64,000 bases of DNA from Mycolicibacterium rufum (GTDB lineage Bacteria > Actinomycetota > Actinomycetes > Mycobacteriales > Mycobacteriaceae): NCBI RefSeq assembly GCF_022374875.2, contig NZ_CP092427.2:2356001-2420000 (forward strand), read 5' to 3'. Within the stretch, counting starts at the first letter, position 1; each line of letters opens with the position of its first letter. This document shows, in pieces, positions 1 to 8,676 of the stretch. The notes beneath the pieces were generated by a model. It was not told where the DNA came from. It was given only the letters and a program-made list of their open reading frames with translations, and did not search any database. The position numbers were made by a program, and so were the translations under genes.

Positions 1-888
1 CGTGTCGAGCGCGAAGCGGATCGCCTCCCTGAGCCCGTCGGCCGGGTACAGCGCAAGCATGCCCGGGTTGCGGTCCTCGACTTCCCGGGTGTACCTGTTC
101 TCCCGCGCCAGCGGTCGCCGGGATGCCGAGAGCCAGGAACCGAGCGACCCGGACGCCGACACGTGAGTGTGCGCGACGACGGGAACCGCGATCCGTTGCA
201 GAACCTCGGTCAACCGGTGATCGGGGATGTGTCCGGTCAGGTGGAACCGCCGACCGAGGCGACGGGCCTGCTCGGTGAGGTCGTCGACGAGATCGCCATG
301 CCCTGCGGAGGCCTCCCCGAGGGCGTGGACCTCGACATCCGGCGGCAGGGCCGCCGTGGCCGCGATCACCTCATCGTGCCCCTTGCCTGGGTAGAGGAAG
401 CCGAAGACGCCGATCGCGCGGTGCGGCACCGGACGGATCGCGGCGGGCTCTCGCGGCGCGATGGGTAGCGGAATGACTACGACCGGGGCAACGTCGATAC
501 CGCTGTCGCGCAACAGTTCCCGTTCGTGCGCGCTGCTGACGACCACACCGGCGCACGACGCGACGACCTCGGCGTACGCCGCCCTGCGGCGCGCGGTGTT
601 CGCGCCGTCCGACGGCTGTGGCAGGTCGTGCAGCGTCGCCGTCACCGTGGTGCGTCGGGCCAGATCCGCGATCGCCCGGGCCGCGGCGTGCGGTGTGTCC
701 CCGAAGAGTCGATCGGTGAACTGCACGTGCACCGGGCCCGGGTCGAGGGCGCCGGTCAGCTCTGCGACCGCCGCCGTCCAGACCTGACGCAGGGGCAGCC
801 CACTCGTTCGCATTGCGTCATGCAGAGCGAGTCCGAACCGGACCACCCCATGGTGACGCGGTCCGACGAGCGCCTGGGTGACGGTCAT
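1..888 (-). CDS. glycosyltransferase, GT4-like (3' end cut by window)
   Basis: The reading frame is open for 296 codons and runs off the left edge, so the C-terminus is missing. It looks like a GT-B glycosyltransferase: an N-terminal Rossmann-like half, then GFLYPGKG at residues 163-170, the usual start of the GT4 donor-binding half. YPADGLREAIRFAL at about 281-294 resembles the helix near the end of such enzymes, so only a few tens of residues are probably lost. Donor and acceptor are unknown. The ATG overlaps the stop of the upstream WcbI-family gene by 4 nt (ATGA), so the two are probably translationally coupled. It belongs to the divergent glycan cluster. Confidence 0.75.
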   Translation of the reverse strand, partial: MTVTQALVGPRHHGVVRFGLALHDAMRTSGLPLRQVWTAAVAELTGALDPGPVHVQFTDRLFGDTPHAAARAIADLARRTTVTATLHDLPQPSDGANTARRRAAYAEVVASCAGVVVSSAHERELLRDSGIDVAPVVVIPLPIAPREPAAIRPVPHRAIGVFGFLYPGKGHDEVIAATAALPPDVEVHALGEASAGHGDLVDDLTEQARRLGRRFHLTGHIPDHRLTEVLQRIAVPVVAHTHVSASGSLGSWLSASRRPLARENRYTREVEDRNPGMLALYPADGLREAIRFALDT

Positions 889-1829
889 ACCCGCCCCGAA
901 CGGGTCAGCAGCCCAAGCAATTCCATGACGATTCCGTGACGTTCCACGGTCAGGTCGACGAAGTCGGGATTGTCCCGGTACCACCTCAGCTGCGCGGCGT
1001 GCACGGTCTGAGGGGAGATGACCTCGCCGTCACGGCACCAGTGTGGCCGCGCGGCCCCGGCGATCCCGAGCGCCTCGAGCACCCGCGCCTCGAGAGGCGC
1101 GGTGACGGAGGACAGCAGGACGCCGTCGACTCCAGCGACGGTCAGCGGCACACCGAGCCGGTCGAGGAGGCGCTGGGCGAGCGCTTCCAGCAAAGGATTG
1201 CCCGGATGGTTGATCGTGTGCGCGGCGTCGACGCCCAGCGACTCCAGCAGATCCGAGACGCCGACGTCGCAATCACGGTTCTCCCGCCGGGCGAGTTCAC
1301 CGCGGCTGTAGGCGGCCACCGACCTGACCTGATCAGCGCTGATGTCGACGTCCCACGGGTCGCCGGGCGATCGCCCGGCCCGCGCCGCCGACACCGTCCG
1401 CAGGTCGTGGTACGGCACCACCGGTGGGTTCAGCGACCGGTCGGCGGGGCGGCGGACGATCGCCTGGAACGGGTAGAGGCCCGCGTACCGGACCACTGGC
1501 CAGCGAACGCTCACGGCGCCGGCGGGCAACCGGTCGGCGAGCTGAGCGGTGCCCACCGGCAGGTCGCGGTAGTCCGCCCGGATCGGCTGGCTCAGGAGCA
1601 CCGCGGTCTGGGCGAGAAGGGCATCGAGATACGGCAGATCGTCGGCGGTGAACTCGTGCACGGGCGGGATGCGTGCCGTGCGGAACGGCCGGCCCGGGAC
1701 GTTGTCGAGGACGCGTCGCAGCGCCTCGGCCTGGCAGTTGCCGACCACCAACCACAGCGGTGCGTCCTGCTCAGCGGCGGGCGCGTAGAAGTCGCGGTAG
1801 TGCCGGGTACGTCCGGCGAGGGGGTCCAC
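885..1829 (-). CDS. WcbI-family polysaccharide biosynthesis protein
   Basis: A 314-residue protein with the N-terminal LVVGNCQAEALRRVL segment (GNCQ at residues 30-33) that marks the WcbI family. That family is named from capsule loci and is thought to be acetyltransferase- or hydrolase-like; the reaction here is unknown. I chose the GTG at 1829 because the conserved part begins just after it and because TAACCT on this strand (1837-1842) ends 7 nt before it, as in leaderless mycobacterial genes. A longer frame reaches 1958 but adds low-complexity residues. It is divergent from the four-glycosyltransferase operon and overlaps the next glycosyltransferase by 4 nt. Confidence 0.75.
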   Translation of the reverse strand: MDPLAGRTRHYRDFYAPAAEQDAPLWLVVGNCQAEALRRVLDNVPGRPFRTARIPPVHEFTADDLPYLDALLAQTAVLLSQPIRADYRDLPVGTAQLADRLPAGAVSVRWPVVRYAGLYPFQAIVRRPADRSLNPPVVPYHDLRTVSAARAGRSPGDPWDVDISADQVRSVAAYSRGELARRENRDCDVGVSDLLESLGVDAAHTINHPGNPLLEALAQRLLDRLGVPLTVAGVDGVLLSSVTAPLEARVLEALGIAGAARPHWCRDGEVISPQTVHAAQLRWYRDNPDFVDLTVERHGIVMELLGLLTRSGRV

Positions 1830-1836
1830 TGTCGCG

Positions 1837-1842
1837 AGGTTA
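1837..1842 (-). promoter_or_regulatory. -10 hexamer TAACCT for leaderless WcbI-family gene
   Basis: TAACCT (TAnnnT pattern) on the minus strand lies 7 nt before the GTG at 1829, fitting transcription that starts at or next to the start codon. The 1830-1921 interval between the divergent arms also holds GGTATACC at 1859-1866, an 8-bp palindrome that could serve as a -10 region in either direction. Confidence 0.45.
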
Positions 1843-1921
1843 CTTGTCGCCGAGGCGTGGTATACCTGTCCGGCACATTCGTCGAGACAGCGGCGATCGA
1901 AGCCTCTGTCGAAGGGATTGT

Positions 1922-2992
1922 GTGAATGTGATTCGTGTCGCCTCCGTTCCGGCTGCACACCCGTACGTCTCTGCGATCGTCGACCCCTCGGTGATCGCGT
2001 TGCATCCCGACCCCGTTCCCCGCGGTGCCACCGAACCGGGCCAGTGGTGGCCGCCGCGCTGGCTGGAACCCGACCATCTGCTCCGCCACATCGACGAGAT
2101 CGACGTCCTGCACGTCCATTTCGGCTTCGAGGGCGTCGACCACGACGATCTGGTGACCGCGGCCGATGTGCTTGCGAGGCACCGTGTTCCGCTCGTCGTG
2201 ACCGTGCACGACCTGGTGAACCCCCATCTGGACGACCAGTCCGGCCACGTCACGAAACTGGAGACGCTGGTGCGCCGCGCCGACGCGCTCACCACGCTCA
2301 CCGACGGCGCCGCCCGCCAGATCGCCGATCGCTGGGGCGCCGTCGCCGCGGTGCTGCCCCACCCTCACCTGCTGCCGATCGAGCACGTGGGCGTACGGCG
2401 TACGCCGCCGCCGCGACCCCGGGTGGCGGTGCACGGGAAGTTCCTGCGCGCCAACATCGACCCGTGGCCTGTCGTCGACGCTCTGGCCGACAGTTCCCTT
2501 GTTTCGGAGACGATCTCCCTGCGGGTCGACCTCGACGCCAACGCGCTGACGTCTCCCCGGGCCGACCCGCGACTTGCCGACCGGCTGGCGGACTACCGGA
2601 GCCGCGGCGTCGACGTACGTGTCCACCCGGCCTTCACCGACCGCGAGCTGATCGACTACCTGCGCGAGATCGACGTCATGGTGCTGCCGTACCGCTTCGG
2701 AACACATTCCGGCTGGATAGAGGCGTGCTTCGACAGCGGCGTGGTGCCCGTCGTCCCCGATTGCGGGCAGTTCCGGGAACAGCAGGCGTGCACCACCTTT
2801 GGATACGGTCCCGGCCGGTTCGACGACGCCGGTCTGCTCGCGGCCGTCGAACGCGCGGCCGGTCAGGTGCGAGCGCTGCCCTCGGGAGACGACCTCGGCC
2901 GCCGCCACGAACGAGCGACCCAGCGCCGTCAGGTCCGCCACGCCACCACGAGGCTGTATCAGCAGCTGCTCGACACAGCGAAGATCGCATGA
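1922..2992 (+). CDS. glycosyltransferase (GT-B, divergent)
   Basis: A 356-residue protein with the plan of a GT4-like glycosyltransferase. VLHVHFGFE at about 62-70 and VTVHDL at 94-99 are typical of the acceptor half. LPYRFGTHSGWIEACFDSG at about 255-273 corresponds to the donor-binding loop, with E267 in place of the usual EPFG-type glutamate region. The start is GTG 1922, with AAGGGA upstream; GTG 1928 is an alternative. It is the first gene of a rightward cluster ending at 6512. The stop overlaps the next ATG by 4 nt. Sugar specificity cannot be read from sequence. Confidence 0.75.
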   Translation: MNVIRVASVPAAHPYVSAIVDPSVIALHPDPVPRGATEPGQWWPPRWLEPDHLLRHIDEIDVLHVHFGFEGVDHDDLVTAADVLARHRVPLVVTVHDLVNPHLDDQSGHVTKLETLVRRADALTTLTDGAARQIADRWGAVAAVLPHPHLLPIEHVGVRRTPPPRPRVAVHGKFLRANIDPWPVVDALADSSLVSETISLRVDLDANALTSPRADPRLADRLADYRSRGVDVRVHPAFTDRELIDYLREIDVMVLPYRFGTHSGWIEACFDSGVVPVVPDCGQFREQQACTTFGYGPGRFDDAGLLAAVERAAGQVRALPSGDDLGRRHERATQRRQVRHATTRLYQQLLDTAKIA

Positions 2993-4089
2993 GCGCGCGC
3001 CCGCTACGCATCGCCATGCTGGCATCGTCGCGCTACCCGGTGCGCCAGCCGTTCGCCGGCGGGATGGAGGCGTTCGTCTTCGAGCTCGCCCACGGGCTCA
3101 CCACCGCAGGGCACAGCGTCACGGTGTTCGCGGCACCGGGGTCGGACATCGACGCGCCATGGAAGGTCCTGCCCTTGAGGACATTGCAGATGAGCGAGCA
3201 GACCCGCCGCCTCGACCCCTCAGCACCGGAGTGGGTGGTGGAAGAGACCCACGCCTACCTCGCGGTCATGCTCGAACTGGCGCGCGCCGAGGTGGGGTCG
3301 TTCGACGTCATCCACAACCACAGCCTGCACTACCTGCCGCTGGCGATGGCCCACACCATCGACGTGCCGATGCTCACCACGTTGCACACGCCTCCGCTGA
3401 AGTGGCTCGAACAGGCCGTCGCCCTGCCCGGCGGCGTCGCCAGCAGCTTCGTCGCCGTCAGCGAATTCACTGCGCGCCAATGGGAACCGATCAACGGGCC
3501 CGTCCCGGTGATCCACAACGGCGTGAACACCGCCTACCGGCCGGTGGGGACGGGCGGCGGGCGCTACGCCGTGTGGACGGGCCGGCTCGTCCCCGAGAAG
3601 GGGGTCACCTCCGCGATCGCCGCCGCGCGGCACGCGGGCGTCCCGCTGCGGATCGCGGGCCCCGTCGGCGACCGGGAGTACTACGACAGCGTGGTGCGCC
3701 CGCTGCTCGGCGCCGACGTCGTCTACGAAGGTCATCTGCGTCGCGACGACCTCAACGCCCTGGTCGGCGACGCCGCGGCGGCTCTGGTGACCCCGCACTG
3801 GGACGAGCCGTACGGACTGGTCGTCGCCGAGGCACTCGCGGCGGGCACTCCGGTCGCCGCGTTCGCGCGGGGTGGCATCCCCGAGATCCTCGACCGTTCC
3901 TGCGGGCGACTCGCCGATCCGGGGGACATCGACGGCTTGTCCCGTGCCCTGCGGGAGGCGATGACGCTCCGTCGGGAGGACGCCCGCGCTCGCGCCGAAC
4001 GCCGCTGCTCGCACGAGGTGATGGTGCAGCGCTACCTCGAGCAGTACTGGGAGCTGATCTGCCCACCGCTGGAAGGGGTTTCGGCGTGA
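2989..4089 (+). CDS. GT4 family glycosyltransferase
   Basis: A 366-residue retaining GT-B glycosyltransferase of family GT4. The glycine-rich GGMEAFVFELAHGL lies at 24-37 near the N-terminus. GRLVPEKG at 198-205 opens the C-terminal nucleotide-sugar domain. EPYGLVVAE at 273-281 is the E-x7-E motif that binds the donor. Length and motif spacing are normal. The start ATG overlaps the previous stop (ATGA) and the end overlaps the next GTG (GTGA), so it is the second gene of a translationally coupled glycan operon. It probably adds a hexose from a nucleotide sugar to a cell-surface glycan or glycolipid; donor and acceptor are unknown. Confidence 0.85.
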   Translation: MSARPLRIAMLASSRYPVRQPFAGGMEAFVFELAHGLTTAGHSVTVFAAPGSDIDAPWKVLPLRTLQMSEQTRRLDPSAPEWVVEETHAYLAVMLELARAEVGSFDVIHNHSLHYLPLAMAHTIDVPMLTTLHTPPLKWLEQAVALPGGVASSFVAVSEFTARQWEPINGPVPVIHNGVNTAYRPVGTGGGRYAVWTGRLVPEKGVTSAIAAARHAGVPLRIAGPVGDREYYDSVVRPLLGADVVYEGHLRRDDLNALVGDAAAALVTPHWDEPYGLVVAEALAAGTPVAAFARGGIPEILDRSCGRLADPGDIDGLSRALREAMTLRREDARARAERRCSHEVMVQRYLEQYWELICPPLEGVSA

Positions 4090-5066
4090 TCGGCTATTAC
4101 GTGCACCATCACGGCCGTGGTCACGCGGCCCGGGCCCGATCCATCTGCGCGCGGCTGGAGGAGCCGGTGACGTTCTTCTCCTCGCTGCCCCGTCCGGCGT
4201 CGACGCGCGCCCGGGACACCTGGGTCCAACTTCCCCTCGACGTCCCCGCAGACCACGAGGAGCCGATCGATGCCCAGTGTCACGGCCGAATGCACTGGGC
4301 CCCAGTGCATGTGCCCGGCCTGGCGCAGCGCGCCGCCGACCTGCTGCGCGTCGCGGTGGACGCCGGGCTGCGCCGCCTGGTCGTCGACGTGTCGGTCGAG
4401 GTCGCGACGCTGGCCCGGGTGGCGGGCATCCCGGTGACCGTCATGGCGATGCCGGGTGAGCGCACCGATGCGCCACACCGACTGGCCTACGACCTCGCCG
4501 ATCAGATCGTCGCGCCCTGGTCGGCCGAGGTGTACCGACCCGCGTGGCTTCGTGACCATCTGGACCGGACGCACTTCGTCGGGTCGATCAGCCAGTTCGA
4601 GGACCGGCCGCAGCAGCGGGGAGCGGTGACCTCCGACCGGCTCGGCGTGCTGCTCGGCGGCGCCGGCGGCGACGACCTGCCCGGGGATGCGCTGGAGCAG
4701 CTCCGCGGAGCGCTGCCGCAGTACCGGTGGATGTCGCTCAGCGCGGCCTCGTGGGTCGACGACCCGTGGCCGGTTCTCTGTTCGGCCGACGTCGTCGTCA
4801 CCCACGCAGGTCAGAACGCCATCGCCGATGTCGCGCTGACCGGCGCCGCGGTGATCGTGATTCCGCACCGACGCCCGTTCGACGAGCAGTGCGCCACCGC
4901 GGACGCGTTGGCGACCGCGGGGCTCACGGTCGCGGTCGACGGCTGGCCCTCCCCCGACCGATGGCCGGGGCTGCTTGCCGACACCCTGGCACTCGACCGG
5001 TCCCAGTGGTCACGGCTGCAGGTGCGCGGAGCGGCGGCGCGCGCCGCGGCGGTGATCGCCGCGTGA
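4086..5066 (+). CDS. glycosyltransferase with MurG-like donor domain
   Basis: A 326-residue protein. The N-terminus GYYVHHHGRGHAARA (3-17) has the glycine-rich acceptor loop of the GT28/MurG-like fold. VTHAGQNAIADV at about 238-249 and HRRPFDEQ near 261-268 match the nucleotide-sugar binding part of Glyco_tran_28_C-type enzymes. It starts at GTG 4086, overlapping the previous stop by 4 nt, and its stop overlaps the next GTG by 4 nt. Membership in the same coupled operon suggests it acts on the same glycan as its neighbours. It is not MurG itself: it is shorter and lies away from any dcw cluster. Confidence 0.75.
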   Translation: MIGYYVHHHGRGHAARARSICARLEEPVTFFSSLPRPASTRARDTWVQLPLDVPADHEEPIDAQCHGRMHWAPVHVPGLAQRAADLLRVAVDAGLRRLVVDVSVEVATLARVAGIPVTVMAMPGERTDAPHRLAYDLADQIVAPWSAEVYRPAWLRDHLDRTHFVGSISQFEDRPQQRGAVTSDRLGVLLGGAGGDDLPGDALEQLRGALPQYRWMSLSAASWVDDPWPVLCSADVVVTHAGQNAIADVALTGAAVIVIPHRRPFDEQCATADALATAGLTVAVDGWPSPDRWPGLLADTLALDRSQWSRLQVRGAAARAAAVIAA

Positions 5067-5899
5067 GCCGCACGGCGGTGATCACCGTGGTGCAGGGGCG
5101 CCACGACCACTTCGTCCGGCAGCAGGTCGGGTTCTCGACCTGTCAGCCCCCGCCCGATCAGCGCTGCGTCGTCGCGATGGACGATCCGGTGATCCCGACG
5201 CTGGCCGCGCCGGGGGTGCACGTCGTCGAATGTCGGTCACTCGCGGCGGGCCTGCCCCTGGCACGGGCGCGCAATCAGGGTGCGGCCGAAGCGATCCGAC
5301 GCGGTGCCGACCTGCTGATCTTCCTCGACGTCGACTGCATCCCCGGGCCTGCGCTGATCGATCGCTACCTCGACGCCCACCGCCGCGTCGACGGCGACGC
5401 GCTGCTGTGCGGCCCGGTCACCTATCTGCCGCCCGCCGCCGACGGCTATCCGCCGGAGGACCTCGACGCGCTGACCGATCCGCATCCCGCCCGGCCCGCG
5501 CCGCCGCCGGGCGTGCTGCAGGCCGAGTCGAACCACGACCTGTTCTGGTCGCTGTCGTTCGCCGTGTCGGTGGCGACGTGGCGGCGCCTCGGCGGGTTCT
5601 GCGAGGACTACGCCGGCTACGGCGGCGAGGACACCGACCTCGGCGCCGTCGCCGCGGCCCGGGGCATTCCCCTCTACTGGGTCGGCGGCGCGCACGCCTA
5701 CCACCAGCACCACGCCGTGTCCGACCCACCGGTCGAGCACCTCGACGCGATCGTCGCGAACGCCCGCGTGTTCCGCCGGAGGTGGGGCCGCTGGCCGATG
5801 ACGGGCTGGCTGGACGCGTTCGAAGACGAGGGACTGATCACCCGCGACGGCGACCGGATCACCGTCGCGGACGCAGCGACGAGGAGTGTGGATGCCTGA
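5063..5899 (+). CDS. GT2 family glycosyltransferase, galactosyltransferase-like C-terminus
   Basis: A 278-residue GT-A enzyme. LIFLDVDCIPG has the DxD metal/nucleotide-binding motif at 89-91. GYGGEDTDLG at 185-194 is the acceptor/catalytic GGEDxD block of the galactosyltransferase-type C-terminal domain. An inverting transfer from a UDP-sugar is likely. GTG 5063 overlaps the previous stop (GTGA). The 3' end overlaps the downstream methyltransferase by 8 nt. No membrane segment is visible, so it should be cytosolic. The donor is uncertain because GalNAc-, Glc- and Gal-transferases share these motifs. Confidence 0.8.
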   Translation: MSRTAVITVVQGRHDHFVRQQVGFSTCQPPPDQRCVVAMDDPVIPTLAAPGVHVVECRSLAAGLPLARARNQGAAEAIRRGADLLIFLDVDCIPGPALIDRYLDAHRRVDGDALLCGPVTYLPPAADGYPPEDLDALTDPHPARPAPPPGVLQAESNHDLFWSLSFAVSVATWRRLGGFCEDYAGYGGEDTDLGAVAAARGIPLYWVGGAHAYHQHHAVSDPPVEHLDAIVANARVFRRRWGRWPMTGWLDAFEDEGLITRDGDRITVADAATRSVDA

Positions 5900-6512
5900 T
5901 CCGATGGCCGGATTCGACGAGCCCGTGCGGACGTGGCGGGACATCCCGGGCTGGTTCCAGTGGCGCTCGGGGCAGGAGGAGGCGGTCGGGCATTTCCGCA
6001 GCGGCGACCGCTTCGTCGAGGTGGGCTGCTACCTGGGCAAGAGCATCTGCTCGCTCGCCGAGGTGGCCCGCGACCACGGACTCGACGTGGCCATCGTCGG
6101 CGTCGACACCGCCCGCGGCAGCGGCCCCGAGGGGCGCGGCGGCACCGATGCGCACGGCCCCGCGGTCGCCCACGGCGGCGGGACGATGGCGGGCCTTCTG
6201 CACCGCAACGTGTTGGCGTGCGGCTTCGGCGACCGGATACAGCTGCTGCTCAGTGATTCGGTGGCCGCTGCGGCGCTGTTCTCCGACGAATCCCTGGCGT
6301 GGGTGCATCTCGACGCCCGCCACGACTACGACAGCGTGCGCGCCGACATCGCGGCCTGGCTGCCGAAGGTGCGGCCCGGTGGCTGGCTGTCGGGCGATGA
6401 CTACGACGCGTGGCAGTGGCCCGGCGTGGTGCAGGCCGTGGAGGACAGCCTGACCGGCGCGACCGCGTGGTCGAAGGGCCAGTGGCGGTGGATCAAGCCG
6501 GCGGACCGGTGA
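5892..6512 (+). CDS. class I SAM-dependent methyltransferase (Methyltransf_24-like)
   Basis: A 206-residue protein with FVEVGCYLGKS at 41-51, a Rossmann SAM-binding loop of the Methyltransf_24/CmcI-like type, and a late HLDARHDYDSV segment followed by VRPGGWLSGDDYD, typical of sugar or small-molecule O-methyltransferases. ATG 5892 was chosen because GAGGAG (5881-5886) sits at Shine-Dalgarno distance; an in-frame GTG at 5886 is less likely. It is the last gene of the rightward glycan operon and may methylate a sugar of the product, a common mycobacterial decoration. It overlaps the convergent VOC gene by 20 nt. Confidence 0.75.
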   Translation: MPDPMAGFDEPVRTWRDIPGWFQWRSGQEEAVGHFRSGDRFVEVGCYLGKSICSLAEVARDHGLDVAIVGVDTARGSGPEGRGGTDAHGPAVAHGGGTMAGLLHRNVLACGFGDRIQLLLSDSVAAAALFSDESLAWVHLDARHDYDSVRADIAAWLPKVRPGGWLSGDDYDAWQWPGVVQAVEDSLTGATAWSKGQWRWIKPADR

Positions 6513-6897
6513 CCGCCGGTCCGCCGCCGTGGAAGACGGCCTCGACGTTGTTGCCCTCCGGATCCCGCACGAACGCGCCGTAATAGTTCGCGTGGTACTC
6601 CGGCCACACCCGCGGCTCGTGCAGGGGTTCGACACCCAGGGCGAGCGCGGTGCGGTAGAACGCCTGCACCGACTCGGCGTCCTTCGCGGCGAACGCGATG
6701 TGCGTCTCGCGGTTGGGGCCGTTGGCCTCGCCGGCGGACGCGTCGGCGATCCAGAAAGCCGGGTGACCGTCCGTGCCGTATCCGATGGCGACCTCCATGT
6801 CCATCTGCCGCGTGTACCCGAGCACGCCGAGGACCTTGTCGTAGAACGTCTTCGATTCGTCCCAGTGAGAGCAGTTGATTCCGAAGTGGTCGATCAT
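6493..6897 (-). CDS. VOC family (glyoxalase/dioxygenase-like) protein
   Basis: A 134-residue single-module vicinal-oxygen-chelate protein. It begins IDHFGINCSHWDESKTFYD, has a central HIAFAAKDAESVQAFY and ends with YYGAFVRDPEGNNVEAVFH, the beta-alpha-beta-beta-beta repeat with the terminal metal-ligand glutamate of glyoxalase/bleomycin-resistance proteins. The substrate is unknown. ATG 6897 gives the usual family N-terminus; ATG 6912 would add five residues and lies inside the -10 element of the divergent amidohydrolase gene. It is convergent with the methyltransferase gene (20-nt overlap). Confidence 0.75.
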   Translation of the reverse strand: MIDHFGINCSHWDESKTFYDKVLGVLGYTRQMDMEVAIGYGTDGHPAFWIADASAGEANGPNRETHIAFAAKDAESVQAFYRTALALGVEPLHEPRVWPEYHANYYGAFVRDPEGNNVEAVFHGGGPAVTGPPA

Positions 6898-6907
6898 TCC
6901 CTGACCG

Positions 6908-6913
6908 TACATT
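6908..6913 (+). promoter_or_regulatory. -10 hexamer TACATT for leaderless amidohydrolase gene
   Basis: TACATT ends 6 nt before the ATG at 6920, which suits a transcript that begins at the start codon. It also overlaps the alternative VOC start at 6912 on the other strand. Confidence 0.45.
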
Positions 6914-6919
6914 CGGGGG

Positions 6920-8638
6920 ATGACCTTTGACCTGATCATCCGTGGCGGCACCGTGGTCGACGGCCTCGGCGGTGAACCCTTCGTCGCCGACGTGGCCGTC
7001 CGCGACGGCGTGGTGGTCGCCGTCGGAGACGTCCGGGGGACCGCCACGCGGGAGATCGACGCGACCGGCCTGCTCGTCACCCCGGGGTTCGTCGACCTGC
7101 ACACCCACTACGACGGCCAGGCGATCTGGTCGGACCGGCTGACCCCGTCGTCGGCGCACGGCGTGACCACCGCGGTGATGGGCAACTGCGGCGTCGGCTT
7201 CGCTCCGTGCCGGCCCGGCGACCATGACGTCCTCGTCGACGTGATGGCCGGCGTGGAGGACATCCCGGGCGTCGTGATGGTCGACGGGCTGCCCTGGCAC
7301 TGGGAGACCTTCCCGGAGTTCCTCGACGCCGTCGATGCCGGGCGCCGGGACATCGACGTCGCGGCGTTCCTGCCGCACTCCCCGCTGCGGGTGTACGTGA
7401 TGGGGCAGCGCGGTGTGGACCGCGAGCCCGCCACGGACGAGGACCTGGCGATGATGCGCAAGCTCGCCGCCGAGGCGGTGCAGGCCGGAGCGCTGGGCTT
7501 CGCGTCGTCGCGGCTCACGCTGCACAAGTCCGAGAGCGGCCACCCCATCCCGAGTTACGACGCCGGCTACGCCGAGATCGAGGCGATCGCGCGCGGCGTC
7601 GACGACGCGGGCGGCGGGCTGATCCAGTTCGTGCCGGACCTGATGGCCGGTGACTACGAGCCGGCGCTGCGCACGGTGTTCGACGTGGCCGCCGACGTCG
7701 GGCTGCCGGTCACGTTCACCCTGGCGATCGGCAACGCCGGCGACCCGTTCTTCCTCGACGCCCTGCGCATGGTCGAGAAGGCCAACAGCGATGGCGGCCA
7801 GATCAGCGCGCAGATCTTCCCGCGACCCATCGGGCTGGTGCTGGGCCTCGAATTGTCCGGCAATCCATTCGTGATGTACCCGTCCTACCAGGCGATCGCA
7901 GACCTGCCGCTGGCCGAGCGGGTCGCCGAGATGCGCAAACCCGAGGTGCGCGAACGCATCCTGAGCGATACGCCGGCCTCTGACGGACATCCGCTGATGT
8001 TCGCCGCCCAGGCGTGGAACTACATGTTCCCGCTCGGGGATCCGCCGAATTACGAACCGTCGCGCTCGGATTCGATCGGAGCGCGGGCGCAGGCCCGCGG
8101 CGTCAGCCCGGCCGAGGAGGCTTACGACCGTCTGCTCGACGACGACGGCCAGGCCATGCTGCTGGTCACGTTGGCGAACTTCCGCGACGGCTCGCTGGAC
8201 ACCGTCGCCGAACTGATCCGCCGCGACGACGTGGTGCTGGGTCTGGGCGACGGCGGCGCGCACTACGGGATGATCTGCGACGCCAGCTTTCCCACGTACA
8301 TGCTGACGCACTGGGTGCGGGACCGCCCGACCGGTCGGCTGACGGTGGCCGAGGCGGTGCGCGAGCTCACGTCGGTGCCGGCCCAGGTGGCCGGGCTGGC
8401 CGACCGCGGCCGAATCGCTGTGGGCTACAAGGCCGATCTCAACGTCATCGACGCGGCGGCGATGCGGTTGCACCGGCCCGTCGTCGTCAACGACCTGCCC
8501 GCGGGCGGCCGCCGCCTCGACCAGAGCGCCGACGGCTACGTCGCCACCATCGTCTCCGGCGAGGTGATCGCCGAGCACGGTGTGCCGACCAACGCCCGGC
8601 CGGGCAAGCTGATTCGAGGCCGGCGACCGGCCCCATAA
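6920..8638 (+). CDS. amidohydrolase family, N-acyl-D-amino-acid deacylase-like
   Basis: A 572-residue amidohydrolase superfamily enzyme. It opens with DLIIRGGTVVDG and has HTHYDGQ at 61-67, the HxH metal ligands. GDGGAH at 443-448 supplies the late aspartate/histidine block, and ADLNVID near the C-terminus closes the beta-sandwich, as in N-acyl-D-amino-acid deacylases and D-aminoacylases. It probably hydrolyses an amide bond in the cytosol; the substrate is unclear and close relatives are often misnamed. It is followed by an NAD-dependent epimerase and an LLM oxidoreductase on the same strand, although the epimerase seems to have its own promoter. Confidence 0.8.
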   Translation: MTFDLIIRGGTVVDGLGGEPFVADVAVRDGVVVAVGDVRGTATREIDATGLLVTPGFVDLHTHYDGQAIWSDRLTPSSAHGVTTAVMGNCGVGFAPCRPGDHDVLVDVMAGVEDIPGVVMVDGLPWHWETFPEFLDAVDAGRRDIDVAAFLPHSPLRVYVMGQRGVDREPATDEDLAMMRKLAAEAVQAGALGFASSRLTLHKSESGHPIPSYDAGYAEIEAIARGVDDAGGGLIQFVPDLMAGDYEPALRTVFDVAADVGLPVTFTLAIGNAGDPFFLDALRMVEKANSDGGQISAQIFPRPIGLVLGLELSGNPFVMYPSYQAIADLPLAERVAEMRKPEVRERILSDTPASDGHPLMFAAQAWNYMFPLGDPPNYEPSRSDSIGARAQARGVSPAEEAYDRLLDDDGQAMLLVTLANFRDGSLDTVAELIRRDDVVLGLGDGGAHYGMICDASFPTYMLTHWVRDRPTGRLTVAEAVRELTSVPAQVAGLADRGRIAVGYKADLNVIDAAAMRLHRPVVVNDLPAGGRRLDQSADGYVATIVSGEVIAEHGVPTNARPGKLIRGRRPAP

Positions 8639-8663
8639 CGCCCCTCGACGGGATTCTCGCGAC

Positions 8664-8669
8664 TACAGT
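8664..8669 (+). promoter_or_regulatory. -10 hexamer TACAGT for leaderless epimerase gene
   Basis: TACAGT ends 7 nt before the GTG at 8677, in the short gap after the amidohydrolase stop. It suggests separate leaderless transcription of the epimerase gene. Confidence 0.45.
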
Positions 8670-8676
8670 TCGAGCG

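Noticed and set aside
1592..3025. A 477-codon minus-strand frame across the divergent promoter and first glycosyltransferase
   Set aside because: It overlaps two supported genes and reads as shadow sequence, with no motif.
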